This document shows positions 44,901 to 56,184 of a stretch of DNA of 64,000 bases, one piece after another. The position numbers and the translations under genes are program-made. Below the pieces are notes generated by a model. It was given only the letters and a program-made list of their open reading frames with translations, was not told where the DNA came from and did no database searches. The stretch's first letter is position 1. Each line of letters opens with the position of its first letter. This DNA is from Polyporus tsugae (lineage: Eukaryota > Basidiomycota > Agaricomycetes > Polyporales > Polyporaceae): the NCBI GenBank assembly GCA_024305745.1, contig JAHRBS010000004.1:5146001-5210000 (forward strand), in the 5' to 3' direction.

Positions 44901-47461
44901 CAAATGGAACTCTACAATCTATGCTAGGAAACACATCGTAAGCATGGAAGTAGGGGGCCGCACACAATTCCTCACCCGAGCACAGGCCATGCCCAAAGAC
45001 ATTGAAAAGGAAATTCAACAAATAGTCTTTGACTTCGTCTAGAATGGAGACCGCCACCTGACCATCAGCAGGGAAACACTATACAGACGAGTGCAAGATG
45101 GAGGACTCAACTTATTAGACCTGAAGTCCAGGAATGAGGCCATCGACCTCATCTGGCTAAACGACTACCTCACGTTTGGCCCAGATAGGCCCAAATGGGC
45201 CGTGATTGCCGACACCCTGTTGGCTAAGGCAGTGGCGGCCACATCTTGGAATATTGACAGTTTGGCAAAAGTCAACACCTTCCTGCAGATATGGGATGTC
45301 AGCACCCATCAAGCAGCAGGGCTTATGAGAGTTAGGCACTAAACAAGGGAAGGACGGACGCTGTAAATAGCCTCAGTATGCGGAGCAAGACTGATATTGC
45401 AAGTATATAATGTACCTGTAAATAGCTACAAGTACATAAGATGAGCAACCAGCGCAGAGAAGGGGAAAAGACATGAAACTCACCCTCAGTATGCGGAGCA
45501 AGACTGAGGGGCGGCGAAACGAGGAGGGGCGAGTATAAGTGGTACGGACGTGCACAGCACGGAAATGTACGGAATGCAAAAAACGAGCGCAAAAGGAAGC
45601 AGCAGAGCCCGTGACTCAACACCCATGCGGTACAACTGAGACATGGCACTCACGGATGCCTGATGACTCGAGCACGATTGTGTGCTCCAACAGGGCTGCC
45701 TCTAGACCTGAGAAGAATGGTATCGGCAGCCAAGAAGTACGAAGTACAAATGGAATCCAACAACCCAGCGAAAGAACTCCAGGAAGCACTCCCCATCTGG
45801 TACCACCTGGGCATGAGCGTGGAACAATATATGGGAAACTCACCCTCGGGCAAATGCCTCAGAGATAACCATGGCGTCGTCACAGTACTGGACTGTGTGG
45901 CAGTTGCAAATAGGCCCGAAATTGGCACAAACCACAAAAAGTCCGTGTCATGCCCCTGCGTGGAATGCTTCTCCGACTGAACCTCCCGGAACTGCGAGAA
46001 CCCGGCTAGGTGTGTGGAGGCGGCAAAGTGTTTCGTAGGGCAACTACTACCCAAGTGGAACCCCCTGGTCAAGCCGCCCCGGGACGGACTAACCCTGATC
46101 AGATCACGCCACAGAGGAAATGAAATGGCAAAAGAACTAAATGGAAGGATACTATTCAACCCCACCATCATGGACGGACTGGCCGTGGAAACTGGAATAC
46201 ATGTCTTCGCGGGACCGCCAGACCTGCCCGGGCACGCAGTAAGACAGACACCGAGACCTTATCAGATCACCGATGAGGAAGTAGAGATCTACACCAATGG
46301 CTCGTGCGAAGGAAACGGAAATGCAGATGCCACGGCAGGCAGTGGCCTCTGGTATAGAAATACTAATCCTCGAAACTTGAGCTTGAAAGTCCCCAATGAA
46401 CAATCAAACCAAACAGCAGAACTCTATGCAGTAGAAGTGGCCATTGACGAAACCCCCCCTTTCGCCCCCCTATACCTCATATCGGACTCAAAGTACATTA
46501 TCAGGGGGGTCACCGAGAACCTGACCAAATGGGAGGACCGGAGATGGGTGGATGTTGCGAATGCAACACAAGTCAAGCGGGTTGTTGCAAAGCTCAGAGT
46601 GCGATCTGCAGAGACCTCCTTTCGATGGGTCAAGGGGCATAGCGGCGACAATGGTAATGAAGGCGCAGACAAGCTGGCAGCGGAAGGTGCAAGCCTGCCG
46701 CAGGCCCAGCCGGTAGTGCCCGGAAACTCTGACTTCCTAAGAAGGGGGGTGCGGCTGAATGCAGCCACCCAGAAAACACTGTACAAAGGGATCCGACAAA
46801 TCCAGGAAGAGAAACTGAGCGAAAGACGACGAACCAGATTGACAGTGGAGCGAGTGTGTGATGCGGTGGCTGATGCACTCCTCTTTCAACCCCATCCGGA
46901 ATCTCTTTGGAAGGGCCTAAGGAGTAAAGATATCAGCTGAAAAGCCCGGGCTTTCCTATGGAAGGGGATGCACAATGCCCTGAGGATAGGGCAATACTGG
47001 GAAAACATACCTGAAATGGACTGCAGGGCTGTCTGTACCATTTGTGGAGAGACCAAATCCATGGAACACATCCTCCTTGAATGCCAGGCAACCTGTGTGA
47101 AAACGATCTGGGGACTGGTACGAGCACTTGCTAGAAGAAAAGGCCTGAACCTTCTGCGACTGAGCTTTGGAGTGATCCTAGCGGGGCCGGTGTTCTCGGC
47201 TAAACACCTGATTGAAAAGCCCCCGCTGGGAGTGGACAGACTGATGCAGATAGCGATTACCGAGGGTGCATACCTGATATGGACCATGAGATGTGAGCGT
47301 GTTATTGAGAGAGGAGGGACCATGGAGGTCGAGCACACGTACCCAGAAGTAATTGCGAAGTGGCATGCAGCCATGAACCGGCGGCAAGCCCTAGACCTCG
47401 CCATGACCAGCGGAAGGTACGGCCGCAAGGCTCTAGAGTGGGAACGGGTGTGGAACACCTA
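41923..47461 (+). pseudogene. LINE ORF2: APE endonuclease, reverse transcriptase, RNase H, zinc knuckle
   Basis: ORF2 nicks the target DNA and reverse-transcribes the element RNA. The first 1039 codons are open (41923-45042). The endonuclease has TLNMRG, LQETH, GDFNLV, DRIYV and TDHQMP motifs. The RT has NYRPITLLNADYK, DQAGFIPGRQ, ALDQEKAYNKI, GVCQGGPMSCLLFNLAIEP and the catalytic FADD (about 44573-44584). After TAG at 45040 the frame goes on to TAA at 45340, where a hairpin-bearing insert (45361-45515) shifts it. Coding resumes from about 45560, with an RNase H (YTNGSCEGNG, QSNQTAELYAVEVAI, LISDSKYIIRG, VKGHSGDNGNEGADKLAAEG) and a final knuckle (CTICGETKSMEHILLEC) ending at 47461. Further stops are TGA at 45612, 45978 and 46938. 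At 45040 and 46938 a TGG tryptophan is the likely ancestor. Confidence 0.93.
45361..45515 (+). repeat. Hairpin mini-insert pair interrupting LINE ORF2
   Basis: A 46-bp unit (CTCAGTATGCGGAGCAAGAC and onward to TAATGTAC) is bracketed by the direct repeat CTGTAAATAGC (45361-45371 and 45418-45428). A second partial copy, CCCTCAGT ... ACTGAGGG, lies near 45483-45510. It matches the pair at 37570-37735 in both sequence and arrangement, and it destroys the ORF2 frame. Confidence 0.68.
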
Positions 47462-47734
47462 GGCCAGTGCCGCCGGTGATGGGGTGGCAGGGGGACATGA
47501 TATCGGCCTTGAAGAGAGACAGGTTCGGACGGGGGCTTTAGTGGGTAGACTGGTGCCGGAGTATGGGGATGTCCCTTGGGACAGACCTATACAATGAAAG
47601 CTCAGGAGTCCCACACTGCGTACACGCGTGCGTAACAGCATTTTCTCCAACATGGTGTGAAGGGCTCTAGCCTGACAAACCAAGTGTTAATTCTGATGAA
47701 TGGCCTATGGCTCTGTCATCAGGGAATGCACCGT

Positions 47735-47753
47735 AAAAAAAAAAAAAAAAAAA
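47735..47753 (+). repeat. Poly-A run in the LINE 3' region
   Basis: A run of about 19 A residues lies 274 bp after the ORF2 stop. It could be the LINE's original 3' end, with the next 0.9 kb a separate insertion, or an internal A-tract of a long 3' UTR. Confidence 0.9.
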
Positions 47754-48665
47754 GACCATCCGCGCATTAGCGTGGACGGTCTTGTCTCAAAGTACCCTTT
47801 AGTGAAGGGGTCTGGGGGGTGGCCCTTTCATTATACGGAATAACAAAAGTGTTATGATGGGGTTTCTAATCACCCTTACAAAAGTAACTAGCGGACTTGT
47901 AAGCCGATAAAAGACACAAGCGCCCGAATGCACTGCCACACTTGCCATGTGTGGCCCGGGCCAGCAGCGGCTTGCCAGTAAGCCTCGCGAGGATTGCGAT
48001 GATTGAGATGAAACCACAAACACAATAGCTACCCATTGCAAAAACAGCTGCTACATTAGTACCAAGCTTGAGTCCGAGCGTATTTAGGAGAATGGCGATG
48101 CTGCTGGTGCAGGGGGCTCTTAGACTAGCCGGTGAGATCTGCATGTTTGTGTCTCAGTGTGGGCACGGGCAGTGGTATAGTGAGGGTGCAAGAAAAATAT
48201 ATTCGCGAGTATTTGACTCAGTTGAGTGTGCAAGGCGTCTCTCATTTTGCCGGTTGCCCAGCAGGAGAATGAACTATGTGGAGGAGCTTACCAAGGCGTC
48301 AAGAGCTGTGAAAGGGTGTGCAACGGCCGCCGCGCAGCCCCGGAAGGTACCAGCACTGGGCGTGAGCACACCGGAACTGGCCGCTGGACTTTTTGCAAAG
48401 GCAAGTTCTCGCCAGGGCCCTTATTGGTGAGATTGTAAGTGAGCGCATGGTGAAAGAGACAAGGCTGAAAGGGATCTCTGCCGAAGGGTGCCAAAGGTGA
48501 TAGGCTTATCCTCGAGATTGATCCGATAATCAGATCAACTAATGAGCGCTTCTTATCCAGTAACAAACTTTTCTAATGGATGGCCACCCCCCCAGACCCC
48601 TTCAATAACTGGTACTTTGATCCAAACCCCTCTCCCGTTCGGGAGAGGGTGTTTGTGTCGAACCT
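47754..48665 (+). repeat. LINE tail or nested foldback-like segment with inverted ends
   Basis: Directly after the A run is a hairpin (GACCATCCGCG / CGTGGACGGTC). It is followed by TCAAAGTACC and GAAGGGGTCTGGGGGGTGGC (47788-47832). The reverse complement of 48565-48616 repeats this string almost exactly and is likewise preceded outward by a hairpin (CCTCTCCCG / CGGGAGAGG). No coding sequence is seen. The outer 31 bp (48636-48666) recur exactly at 57259-57289. Confidence 0.6.
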
Positions 48666-48676
48666 ATATCATCATC
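48666..48676 (+). repeat. Right 11-bp target-site duplication of the LINE insertion
   Basis: ATATCATCATC, identical to 35623-35633. The CDC24-like exon resumes at 48677. Confidence 0.88.
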
Positions 48677-50727
48677 AATGTCAAAGGTGAACTGCCTGCC
48701 TTCTTAATCAAGCCTGTGCAGCAGATTTGCAAATACCCGCTCCTTCTCGACACAACGGGCAATAGCGGATACTGCAAGCGGGAATATGGTTGTAAAAGGA
48801 CCAGGAATGGTCTTCTGTCATAACGCAATCATATCCCGGGCCTGAATTTTGGGTATAGATGGACATCACCAACAAAGGCTACTTACTCAACTGTTGATGT
48901 GCTATAAGCAGTAACAAAAGGTCTGGCCGGGGTATCTGCCATTGCCTGTCATGTGAGGTATATTTCGAGCACGTCCTCTTCATCATTGCTTGACATGTGC
49001 CCCTTACGTCGACGAGCTCAAGGCTAGCATCGACTCTGCTAAGCGCATCACTGATAAGATCAACAAGGTTCAGTGACATGGCGGGACTGTCAAGAACCTC
49101 GAAGGCCGTGTCGAGGACTGGAAGGGCCACCACATCTCCACCTTTGGCGCTCTCCTCCTCGACAATATCTTCAGTGTCACTAAGTCCGAGGTCAATCACG
49201 AGTATCATGTGTTCTTGTTCAAGAAGATCATCCTTTGCTGTAAGGAGTACATCCTCAACCGGCAAGAAGGTGGGAAAGAGCAACTGGATGCTGAAGAAAC
49301 CAGCTTCGCCATCAACTTTCAGCCTTCCTGGAGCGGGTCCGTCAAACAAGAAGAAGAGCACTCCCCTCCTTCTCGACGTATCTTCATCAACAACGTTACT
49401 CAGGCCGCGCCAAAGGTTTCTCAAGGTCAGTCATACTGCAATCATGGTGTGAATATGTGCTAAATCCGTCATCTGGGGCAATATTCACTTGCTGTGTGGT
49501 GGTGTGGTGACGATGACCTCAAGTTCTTCCCCCTCCACTGCCGCAACGAGGAACAGCTCAAGCACTGGGAGAACCAACTAAACTGTCTCATCAAGGAAGG
49601 AGACTGCGAACCAGAGGTCATTGGGCCGTGATGTCTCCCGCCTTGCACAGATGGCCAACAGTACCATCTCCTCAGGTTCGCTCAGCACACTCGTTGTACC
49701 CGCATGATTCGCGGAGCTCTACGTTCTCCAATGGGTCCTCTGGCTATCCCTCTGATCCCTATGCTAGCGAGGAGCATGCTGCTCCACCATCTGCGCACCC
49801 TTACGCAAATAGCTATGCACGCGGTCCCCAAGGCTATCCTCCACACATGATTGCTTTGACATGGATCAGGTTGCCGCACACCCGTGGATCATCCTAGATG
49901 TCCAGATTACCCATATCCATACCCGCACAGTGCACGCCACAGCGGGCATGCAGTATTGCCCACCCCGTCTGGCGGCATCAACAGATGGCCGCCTCTGCGT
50001 GCCCCATCATCATTTCTCGACACACTGCATCGGAGGCCAGCTTCGCACCACATTGTCCCGCCTCCCGCCCTTCGCAGCCAGTTCAGCTCCACGCCGCTGT
50101 GTTCTGCGTACGACAGTCCAGGTCCTGAGTCGCGGGGAGCGAGTGCGATGTCTATGCCGACAACGCACCAACCAATGTGTTCACGGAGTGCGAGTCAGCC
50201 ACAAGCGGACAACCCCCCACCAGAACAGGTCCCTTCCCCGCTTCCCACGTCGAACCGGGCATATTGGTGCTCACGCCTGTCCGGACATATCTGCAGGCTG
50301 CTCAACCGCCCTCAACCACTTCGCCATCCTTCCCCCCATTCGGACGTCTCCCTCGTGTGGCTCTGGTGGCTCGTGCTTGGGGTGTGCGATCGACCAGGTA
50401 TATTGTCTATGGTGGCTCTGACCACTGTGTCACTGATGTTTTGAAAGGTGTTCAGCTTGTGTGCCTCAACATGGAGCGAGGTCTTGTTATCCGAGTTGGT
50501 GGTGTTGGTTTCGTAAGTCATGTACGTCCTCACCTCATGCGGTGCTGTTCTGACCTTGGGGTTTGCTTCGTCAGGCCTATGTCCCAGGAGTCGCGGTGTT
50601 CGAAGTGACAGAAGAAGGCGGCTGCCAAGCAGTGGCCCCACGGTCGCTGTTACGCTTGCTGTGTCAATGACCCATCGCCCGATAGTTGTACCTACCATTT
50701 ACCACAAGAAGAAGGCTGCTCAGCAGG
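48677..50727 (+). pseudogene. CDC24: CDC24-like Rho GEF relic, 3' part (DH end, PH domain, linker)
   Basis: Immediately after the duplication the frame reads NVKGELPAFLIKPVQQICKY and PLLLD, the most conserved DH helix of CDC24-type GEFs. After an intron come YVDELKASIDSAKRITDKIN (then a TGA at about 49075) and TVKNLEGRVEDWKGHHISTF, followed by the PH domain: GALLLDNIFSVTKSEVNHEY, HVFLFKKIILCCKEYILNR, then AVWWCGDDDLKFFPLHCRNE and LKHWENQLNCLIKEGDCEPE. A Ser/Pro/Tyr-rich linker follows (SGYPSDPYASEEHAAPPSAH). The PB1 domain expected at the C-terminus is not evident. Beyond about 50300 the pieces (YIVYGGSDHCVTDVLKG) are unassigned. The last 1287 bp are duplicated in inverse orientation at 53951-55237. 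Confidence 0.82.
49441..50727 (+). repeat. Left arm of a 1287-bp inverted duplication
   Basis: The reverse complement matches 53951-55237 with equal length and no gaps that I can see. The one difference I noticed (near 49950, TG here versus CG in the other copy) is a CpG transition. It holds the end of the PH domain and the linker of the CDC24-like pseudogene. Confidence 0.95.
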
Positions 50728-53284
50728 CCTCTGTTGTCACTTCTGCGAGCACTTTGTCGTCTTCTACCACCCCTGGTTCTGGCTTTGGCTGCTTCAGCAT
50801 CTGTTTCTACTACCAGTCCTAGCGTAGGGTCTGAGTCTTCCGCACCCGCAGCTACAGCAGATCCTCACGCCAACTCATCCTTATATGCTGACCCTCTCCA
50901 TCACCTTTGGACACTCAACAAAGTGGTCGGGGCGGCCAGGCAGTGGATCCTCGACGGGGAGAGTGTTGCGTCAGCTGCAGCGAACGGGAAGGAGCGCGAG
51001 GAGTGGGATTTAATCGGAAGACTATTGACTCCCAGATGTGGGTTGAGGTATGTCCCAACCAGCTGGAGTTTGTGCGCAGGGTTACTGATGGCAGCTATAC
51101 AGCCTGCATTTTCGCCCTTCGACGCATTAAACTACATCAGCACCCATCCCCTCCTCATGCTATCTGCATCCCCACCGTCCTCGAGCGTTTTCCACCCTTC
51201 AAAGGTTGTGGAATTCTATAACAAGGGGAAGGGATGTGGCAGGAACGTGAGGTAGACCATTCAACTGTGCTTCAGAAGGGCGAGTGCGAGGTGTTCATTT
51301 GTGCAATGGGACTGTCAGACGCAGACTGCCACAGTTTGCCACCCTTGGTTCTCGCAGCAAGTCTTGGATCGAGGTGTCCATCTGCAGCCACTATAGCTCC
51401 ACCCCCAGCGAAGCGTGTGAAGTTGGTGAACCTTATTCACTTGCAGGCTCCTGACGTCGCTATGGCAGAGCAATCACCTGCTGTTTCCCCTTCCTCTGCC
51501 TGACCTTCGCCTGGTCCCTCCAATCCCCCATCGTCTTTGACCTTACCAGTTGGTGGTCGCATGCAGTAATCATATACTGGTGTTCTCGGTACTCCCACAT
51601 TCATCCCCCGACCCGCAGCACAGCGCTTGTTCCCTTTGAAGTTCTCCTGCACTGAGGTTGACAGGTTTGTCAACGAGGTCAATTAATATGCTACCAAACA
51701 CAACAAGACCATTCCTGAGGCCCTGCAGCTCGTTGCTGCCGACAACGATATCGGTTGCAGCTCAGACATATCAAACTCGACCTCAGGCGAGGAGATCACG
51801 AGCTGTGGGCCTCTTTGCTGAAGGCATCCTCAACTCCTAAGGGATCCTTCTCAGCGTATTGGAAGGAGGTGAGGCGCTTGGGCACGCAGTCGTCTTTGGA
51901 TTGGGTGACATTCTCGCAAGAACGACGAGATGCTGTAGATTGCGGTGAGGCAACCTCCTTGACTTATTCAGCCTCTTGCATCACTGATTGTATCAACTTT
52001 ACAGCTCTTCAGTTGGCAGGCAATACAACGACTGCTCTTACAACACAGCTATCGCAGTTCACATTTACGTACCCATCAGCCCAGGGTGCGTCTACGCCTC
52101 GGTGTCTGTTTATTATTTGCTGCCACCTGCAAATCAATCCTGACCTAAAATTTTGTAGGACACCAGACGTAGACTCGTCCATGTCTAATGTTGGTGGCCC
52201 AGAACTGATACCAACACTGGTGCATTGTATCCACAGCTTTCCAGTGATTTCGGGTCCCATCCCCTGTACCCTTGGGGTGTTTGGGGATTCAATGACTCAT
52301 TGCAGCCAGCTGGGGTGTCCAGCATGTCCTCTGACGACCCATCCGAGTGGCCACCTGTCGGAATGTCCAGCTTCACTGTGGATTCCAAGGGTAGGGAGCA
52401 GTGAGCAAGGCCTCTGCCATGCGAGAGCGCCGATCACTCGGCGCGCGACCGCACCACCACTCGCTGACACCCGCTCCCCAATCGGCGCTGGCGTAGCCCA
52501 TTGGGTGAGCAGCCGGGTGACCCAGCGCTACATTGTTTGTGCGTCACTGCCCGGTAGCGAGAAAAAAGCAGATCGTCGTGCTCCTTTCCTGCAGCTCTTC
52601 CTCCTCCCGTGCCAGGTGAGCACACTTTGACATGATCCAGCTCGTATCACTGGCTGACGCTTCATCATCCGCAGACCGCACTTAGCCCGCCGTTGCCATT
52701 CCTTTCTCAGCTCACCGTCCGTCTGCTTTTCCTCGCTCGGAATGCATTTGTTTCTCAGGCGGTCGGCTGCCATGCTGGCCCGGAGGTCCTACTTTTACCA
52801 TGCGCCAGCCGCAGAGGCCGGTGACCCATCACTGTCGGTGGGGATGCCCCCCACCAACCCATCATGTTTCATTGGGATGCCCTCCGGTGACCCACCGCCC
52901 CGGTTGGCATGTTCTTCAATAACTCACCACCATCCTCTGACGACCTATCGCCCCCTGTAGGCATGCCCTTCGCCGACTTATCACCCATGGTCAGCATGTC
53001 CAACGACAACTCACTGCTACCAGTTGCTGCCGATGTCTAACGACAACCTATTGCTGCTCACTGCCATTTGTACATCCAACTCTGACTCCGACAATGATCA
53101 ATCACACTCATCACTGGCTGTCAGTATGTCCGACAACAACCCATCGCCACCTGTTGGAATGCCCTTTGACTTCCCACTTGATCCATACTCCGAAGCCACC
53201 TTTGATTTGGATGGTGAGTTCATCTTGGCTCAGCAGGTGGAACCTTACACTGATGATGGTCTGGTCCTGATAGGGATTGTGAAG
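50728..53284 (+). other. Spacer of the inverted duplication: gene relics and degenerate tandem repeats
   Basis: Protein-like fragments include CPNQLEFVRRVTDGSYTACI (about 51046-51120), LFPLKFSCTEVDRFVNEVN (about 51630) and a low-complexity plus-strand frame at 51755-52630. From about 52800 to 53210 a 30-40-bp unit encoding variants of MPSxDPSPPVGM repeats irregularly, with an isolated copy near 52320-52370. I recognise no family and find no continuous gene. Confidence 0.4.
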
Positions 53285-53951
53285 TTGACATCGGCGCAGG
53301 ACGTCTGAGCATACCTCGCAAAGACCAGCCTGTGTCTCTGCTGCTGACGTGCGGCAGTCCGGACTCTGAAACGACAGCGAGGTTGTATCGGATCAGCATG
53401 CAATGGGATGTGACGAGTGCAAGCACAGAGCTACTAACTTATGCATGTCTAAATTGCATCTGCAAGCCCTGGCGACATGTTTTGGAAGCGGGATAGTATC
53501 TTGACGGAAGCCTAAGCGAAGGGTGCGGTCCTAGGCGATGTAGTGCAATGCCTTGGATGTTCGCACGTTGGAGTGGTCTGGAGCAGAGCAGAAACGCAAT
53601 GACTGGTGCGGTCCGTGCACGGCGTGGGGGTGGCAAGGGAAGAGCGATGGAAATCAATGCTCATATCCCTGTACGCTGGGGAGCAGCAAAGGAGTGAGTA
53701 CGTACCTTGCTTCATCACCGCTTCGCTCATCACACATTCCCGTCCTTCCTATCCCCCTGCAGTGGTAGGCCACACGTAGACAAGGACGGGAGAGACTTCA
53801 GAGGGGCGATGTCCACATTGATGGGAGTAATGGCGTAGTACTTACCTTGGACACGAACTCCTTCAAGTCTTCAACGCGACGCATACCAACCTTGGCCACA
53901 GCATCATAACAAGCATATGGCATCGGTCAGCACAGATTGAGTCAGATCGAC
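53285..53951 (+). repeat. 667-bp repeat, copy 2 (copy 1 at 16882-17548)
   Basis: It is direct, gap-free and about 98% identical to copy 1. Its last base (53951) is also the first base of the right arm of the inverted duplication, so the two duplications are fused with no spacer. Confidence 0.93.
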
Positions 53952-55237
53952 CTGCTGAGCAGCCTTCTTCTTGTGGTAAATGGTAGGTACAACTATCGGG
54001 CGATGGGTCATTGACACAGCAAGCGTAACAGCGACCGTGGGGCCACTGCTTGGCAGCCGCCTTCTTCTGTCACTTCGAACACCGCGACTCCTGGGACATA
54101 GGCCTGACGAAGCAAACCCCAAGGTCAGAACAGCACCGCATGAGGTGAGGACGTACATGACTTACGAAACCAACACCACCAACTCGGATAACAAGACCTC
54201 GCTCCATGTTGAGGCACACAAGCTGAACACCTTTCAAAACATCAGTGACACAGTGGTCAGAGCCACCATAGACAATATACCTGGTCGATCGCACACCCCA
54301 AGCACGAGCCACCAGAGCCACACGAGGGAGACGTCCGAATGGGGGGAAGGATGGCGAAGTGGTTGAGGGCGGTTGAGCAGCCTGCAGATATGTCCGGACA
54401 GGCGTGAGCACCAATATGCCCGGTTCGACGTGGGAAGCGGGGAAGGGACCTGTTCTGGTGGGGGGTTGTCCGCTTGTGGCTGACTCGCACTCCGTGAACA
54501 CATTGGTTGGTGCGTTGTCGGCATAGACATCGCACTCGCTCCCCGCGACTCAGGACCTGGACTGTCGTACGCAGAACACAGCGGCGTGGAGCTGAACTGG
54601 CTGCGAAGGGCGGGAGGCGGGACAATGTGGTGCGAAGCTGGCCTCCGATGCAGTGTGTCGAGAAATGATGATGGGGCACGCAGAGGCGGCCATCTGTTGA
54701 TGCCGCCAGACGGGGTGGGCAATACTGCGTGCCCGCTGTGGCGTGCACTGTGCGGGTATGGATATGGGTAATCTGGACATCTAGGATGATCCACGGGTGT
54801 GCGGCAACCTGATCCATGTCAAAGCAATCATGTGTGGAGGATAGCCTTGGGGACCGCGTGCATAGCTATTTGCGTAAGGGTGCGCAGATGGTGGAGCAGC
54901 ATGCTCCTCGCTAGCATAGGGATCAGAGGGATAGCCAGAGGACCCATTGGAGAACGTAGAGCTCCGCGAATCATGCGGGTACAACGAGTGTGCTGAGCGA
55001 ACCTGAGGAGATGGTACTGTTGGCCATCTGTGCAAGGCGGGAGACATCACGGCCCAATGACCTCTGGTTCGCAGTCTCCTTCCTTGATGAGACAGTTTAG
55101 TTGGTTCTCCCAGTGCTTGAGCTGTTCCTCGTTGCGGCAGTGGAGGGGGAAGAACTTGAGGTCATCGTCACCACACCACCACACAGCAAGTGAATATTGC
55201 CCCAGATGACGGATTTAGCACATATTCACACCATGAT
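53951..55237 (-). repeat. Right arm of the 1287-bp inverted duplication
   Basis: It is the reverse complement of 49441-50727, with the same pieces of the CDC24-like pseudogene on the minus strand. No independent function is expected. Confidence 0.95.
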
Positions 55238-56184
55238 CACAGCATGACCCCTGTAAAGGCAAATCGAGGGAAGTCAGTCACCATATACGGGTGGAACGAA
55301 CAGCACAGAAACGTAATCTCGATGATCCCCACGAAAGCGAACACATCCCAACTTGCACAGCAATCACTCTGGGAATGAGAGGTCACTCACACACAGGTGA
55401 ATATATGCAATGAGCAAGACGCCGTGCAACCCTCACAGCAAAGGCAACTGGACACAACTATTGTAGACAACAGGCCAAGGTACTCGCCGATGCTTGACAC
55501 CCTCGACCCTCCGGGCTGGGTGCTTGTAGCGCACTTTGATTGCATGCCCAAACTCCCAGCTTCCAAGCTCGTCCACCTCAACAAAATCGCACAAAAACTT
55601 TCCCGGCTCCTCTTCATCGGTGGCGCAGGAAGCCGTCCAATGCATACCGCTGGCTGCGCATGGACCTGGCCCGGATGAACAGCAAACAGTGCGGGAGCTG
55701 GCGTGCGCCTTTCGCTCTCGCTGGAATGCTGCACCTGGAGGAAGCATTGGTGTATTCACTGTGGGAGAACGTAGAAATGGAGGCCGAGGAACCTGAAGTG
55801 GACCGACTTCTACCTGGAGGGGAGCATCCAATCTGTGGAAAAACATTCAACGAGCACGTGGCATTGATCGAAGAAGCATCAGTTGTGACGGTTTGGGAAT
55901 GTGGCCTCTGAGTGGGGTCTGTGCAAAGAGGAGAGGCGAGATCCAAAGAACAGTGTGGCGGAACTTGCGTTTTGCAGCCAGTTGAGGGTATCCTGTGAGA
56001 CTGTGCGATTCCGGGTTTCCCCTGCAGCGGCTGAGGTTGTGGAAGAGTTGGACATAGTTCGTGTGCGCACGGTTCGAGTAGAAGGGAAAGCAACTGTGCT
56101 TGTGTTCTTGGACACGTTTATGCGGTGTCCGGACAGTGAAAGAGAACTGTTGGCCTTGTTTGTCTTGTCCTGCGTCGCGTTAGG
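55238..56184 (+). other. Unassigned, two coding-looking frames
   Basis: Plus-strand frames 55397-55678 (MLDTLDPPGWVLVAHFDCMP, then LPASKLVHLNKIAQKLSRLL) and 55540-55911 (ALVYSLWENVEMEAEEPEVD, then KTFNEHVALIEEASVVTVWE) look more protein-like than background. They could be exons or relics of one gene. I recognise neither. Confidence 0.35.

Larger units (their letters stand above)
35634..48665 (+). mobile_element. 13-kb LINE (non-LTR retrotransposon, Tad-like) inserted in a CDC24-like exon
   Basis: An 11-bp direct repeat bounds 13,032 bp containing, on the plus strand, several upstream frames, a gag-like ORF1 (39635-41302) and an ORF2 with APE endonuclease, RT, RNase H and a terminal zinc knuckle (41923-47461). 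The 3' tail holds an 18-base A run and hairpins. Seven or so stops and one small insert break the ORFs, so this copy is inactive but not very old. The length is about twice that of usual Tad-clade LINEs. Either the element is unusually large or a second element is nested in its 5' part (35.6-39.6 kb) or its tail (47.75-48.66 kb). No second duplication was found to settle this. Confidence 0.8.

Noticed and set aside
48600..48670. Helitron 3' end (hairpin followed by CTA)
   Set aside because: The hairpin is followed by CTAT or CTAC rather than CTRR, and the 11-bp duplication is incompatible with Helitron insertion, which makes none.
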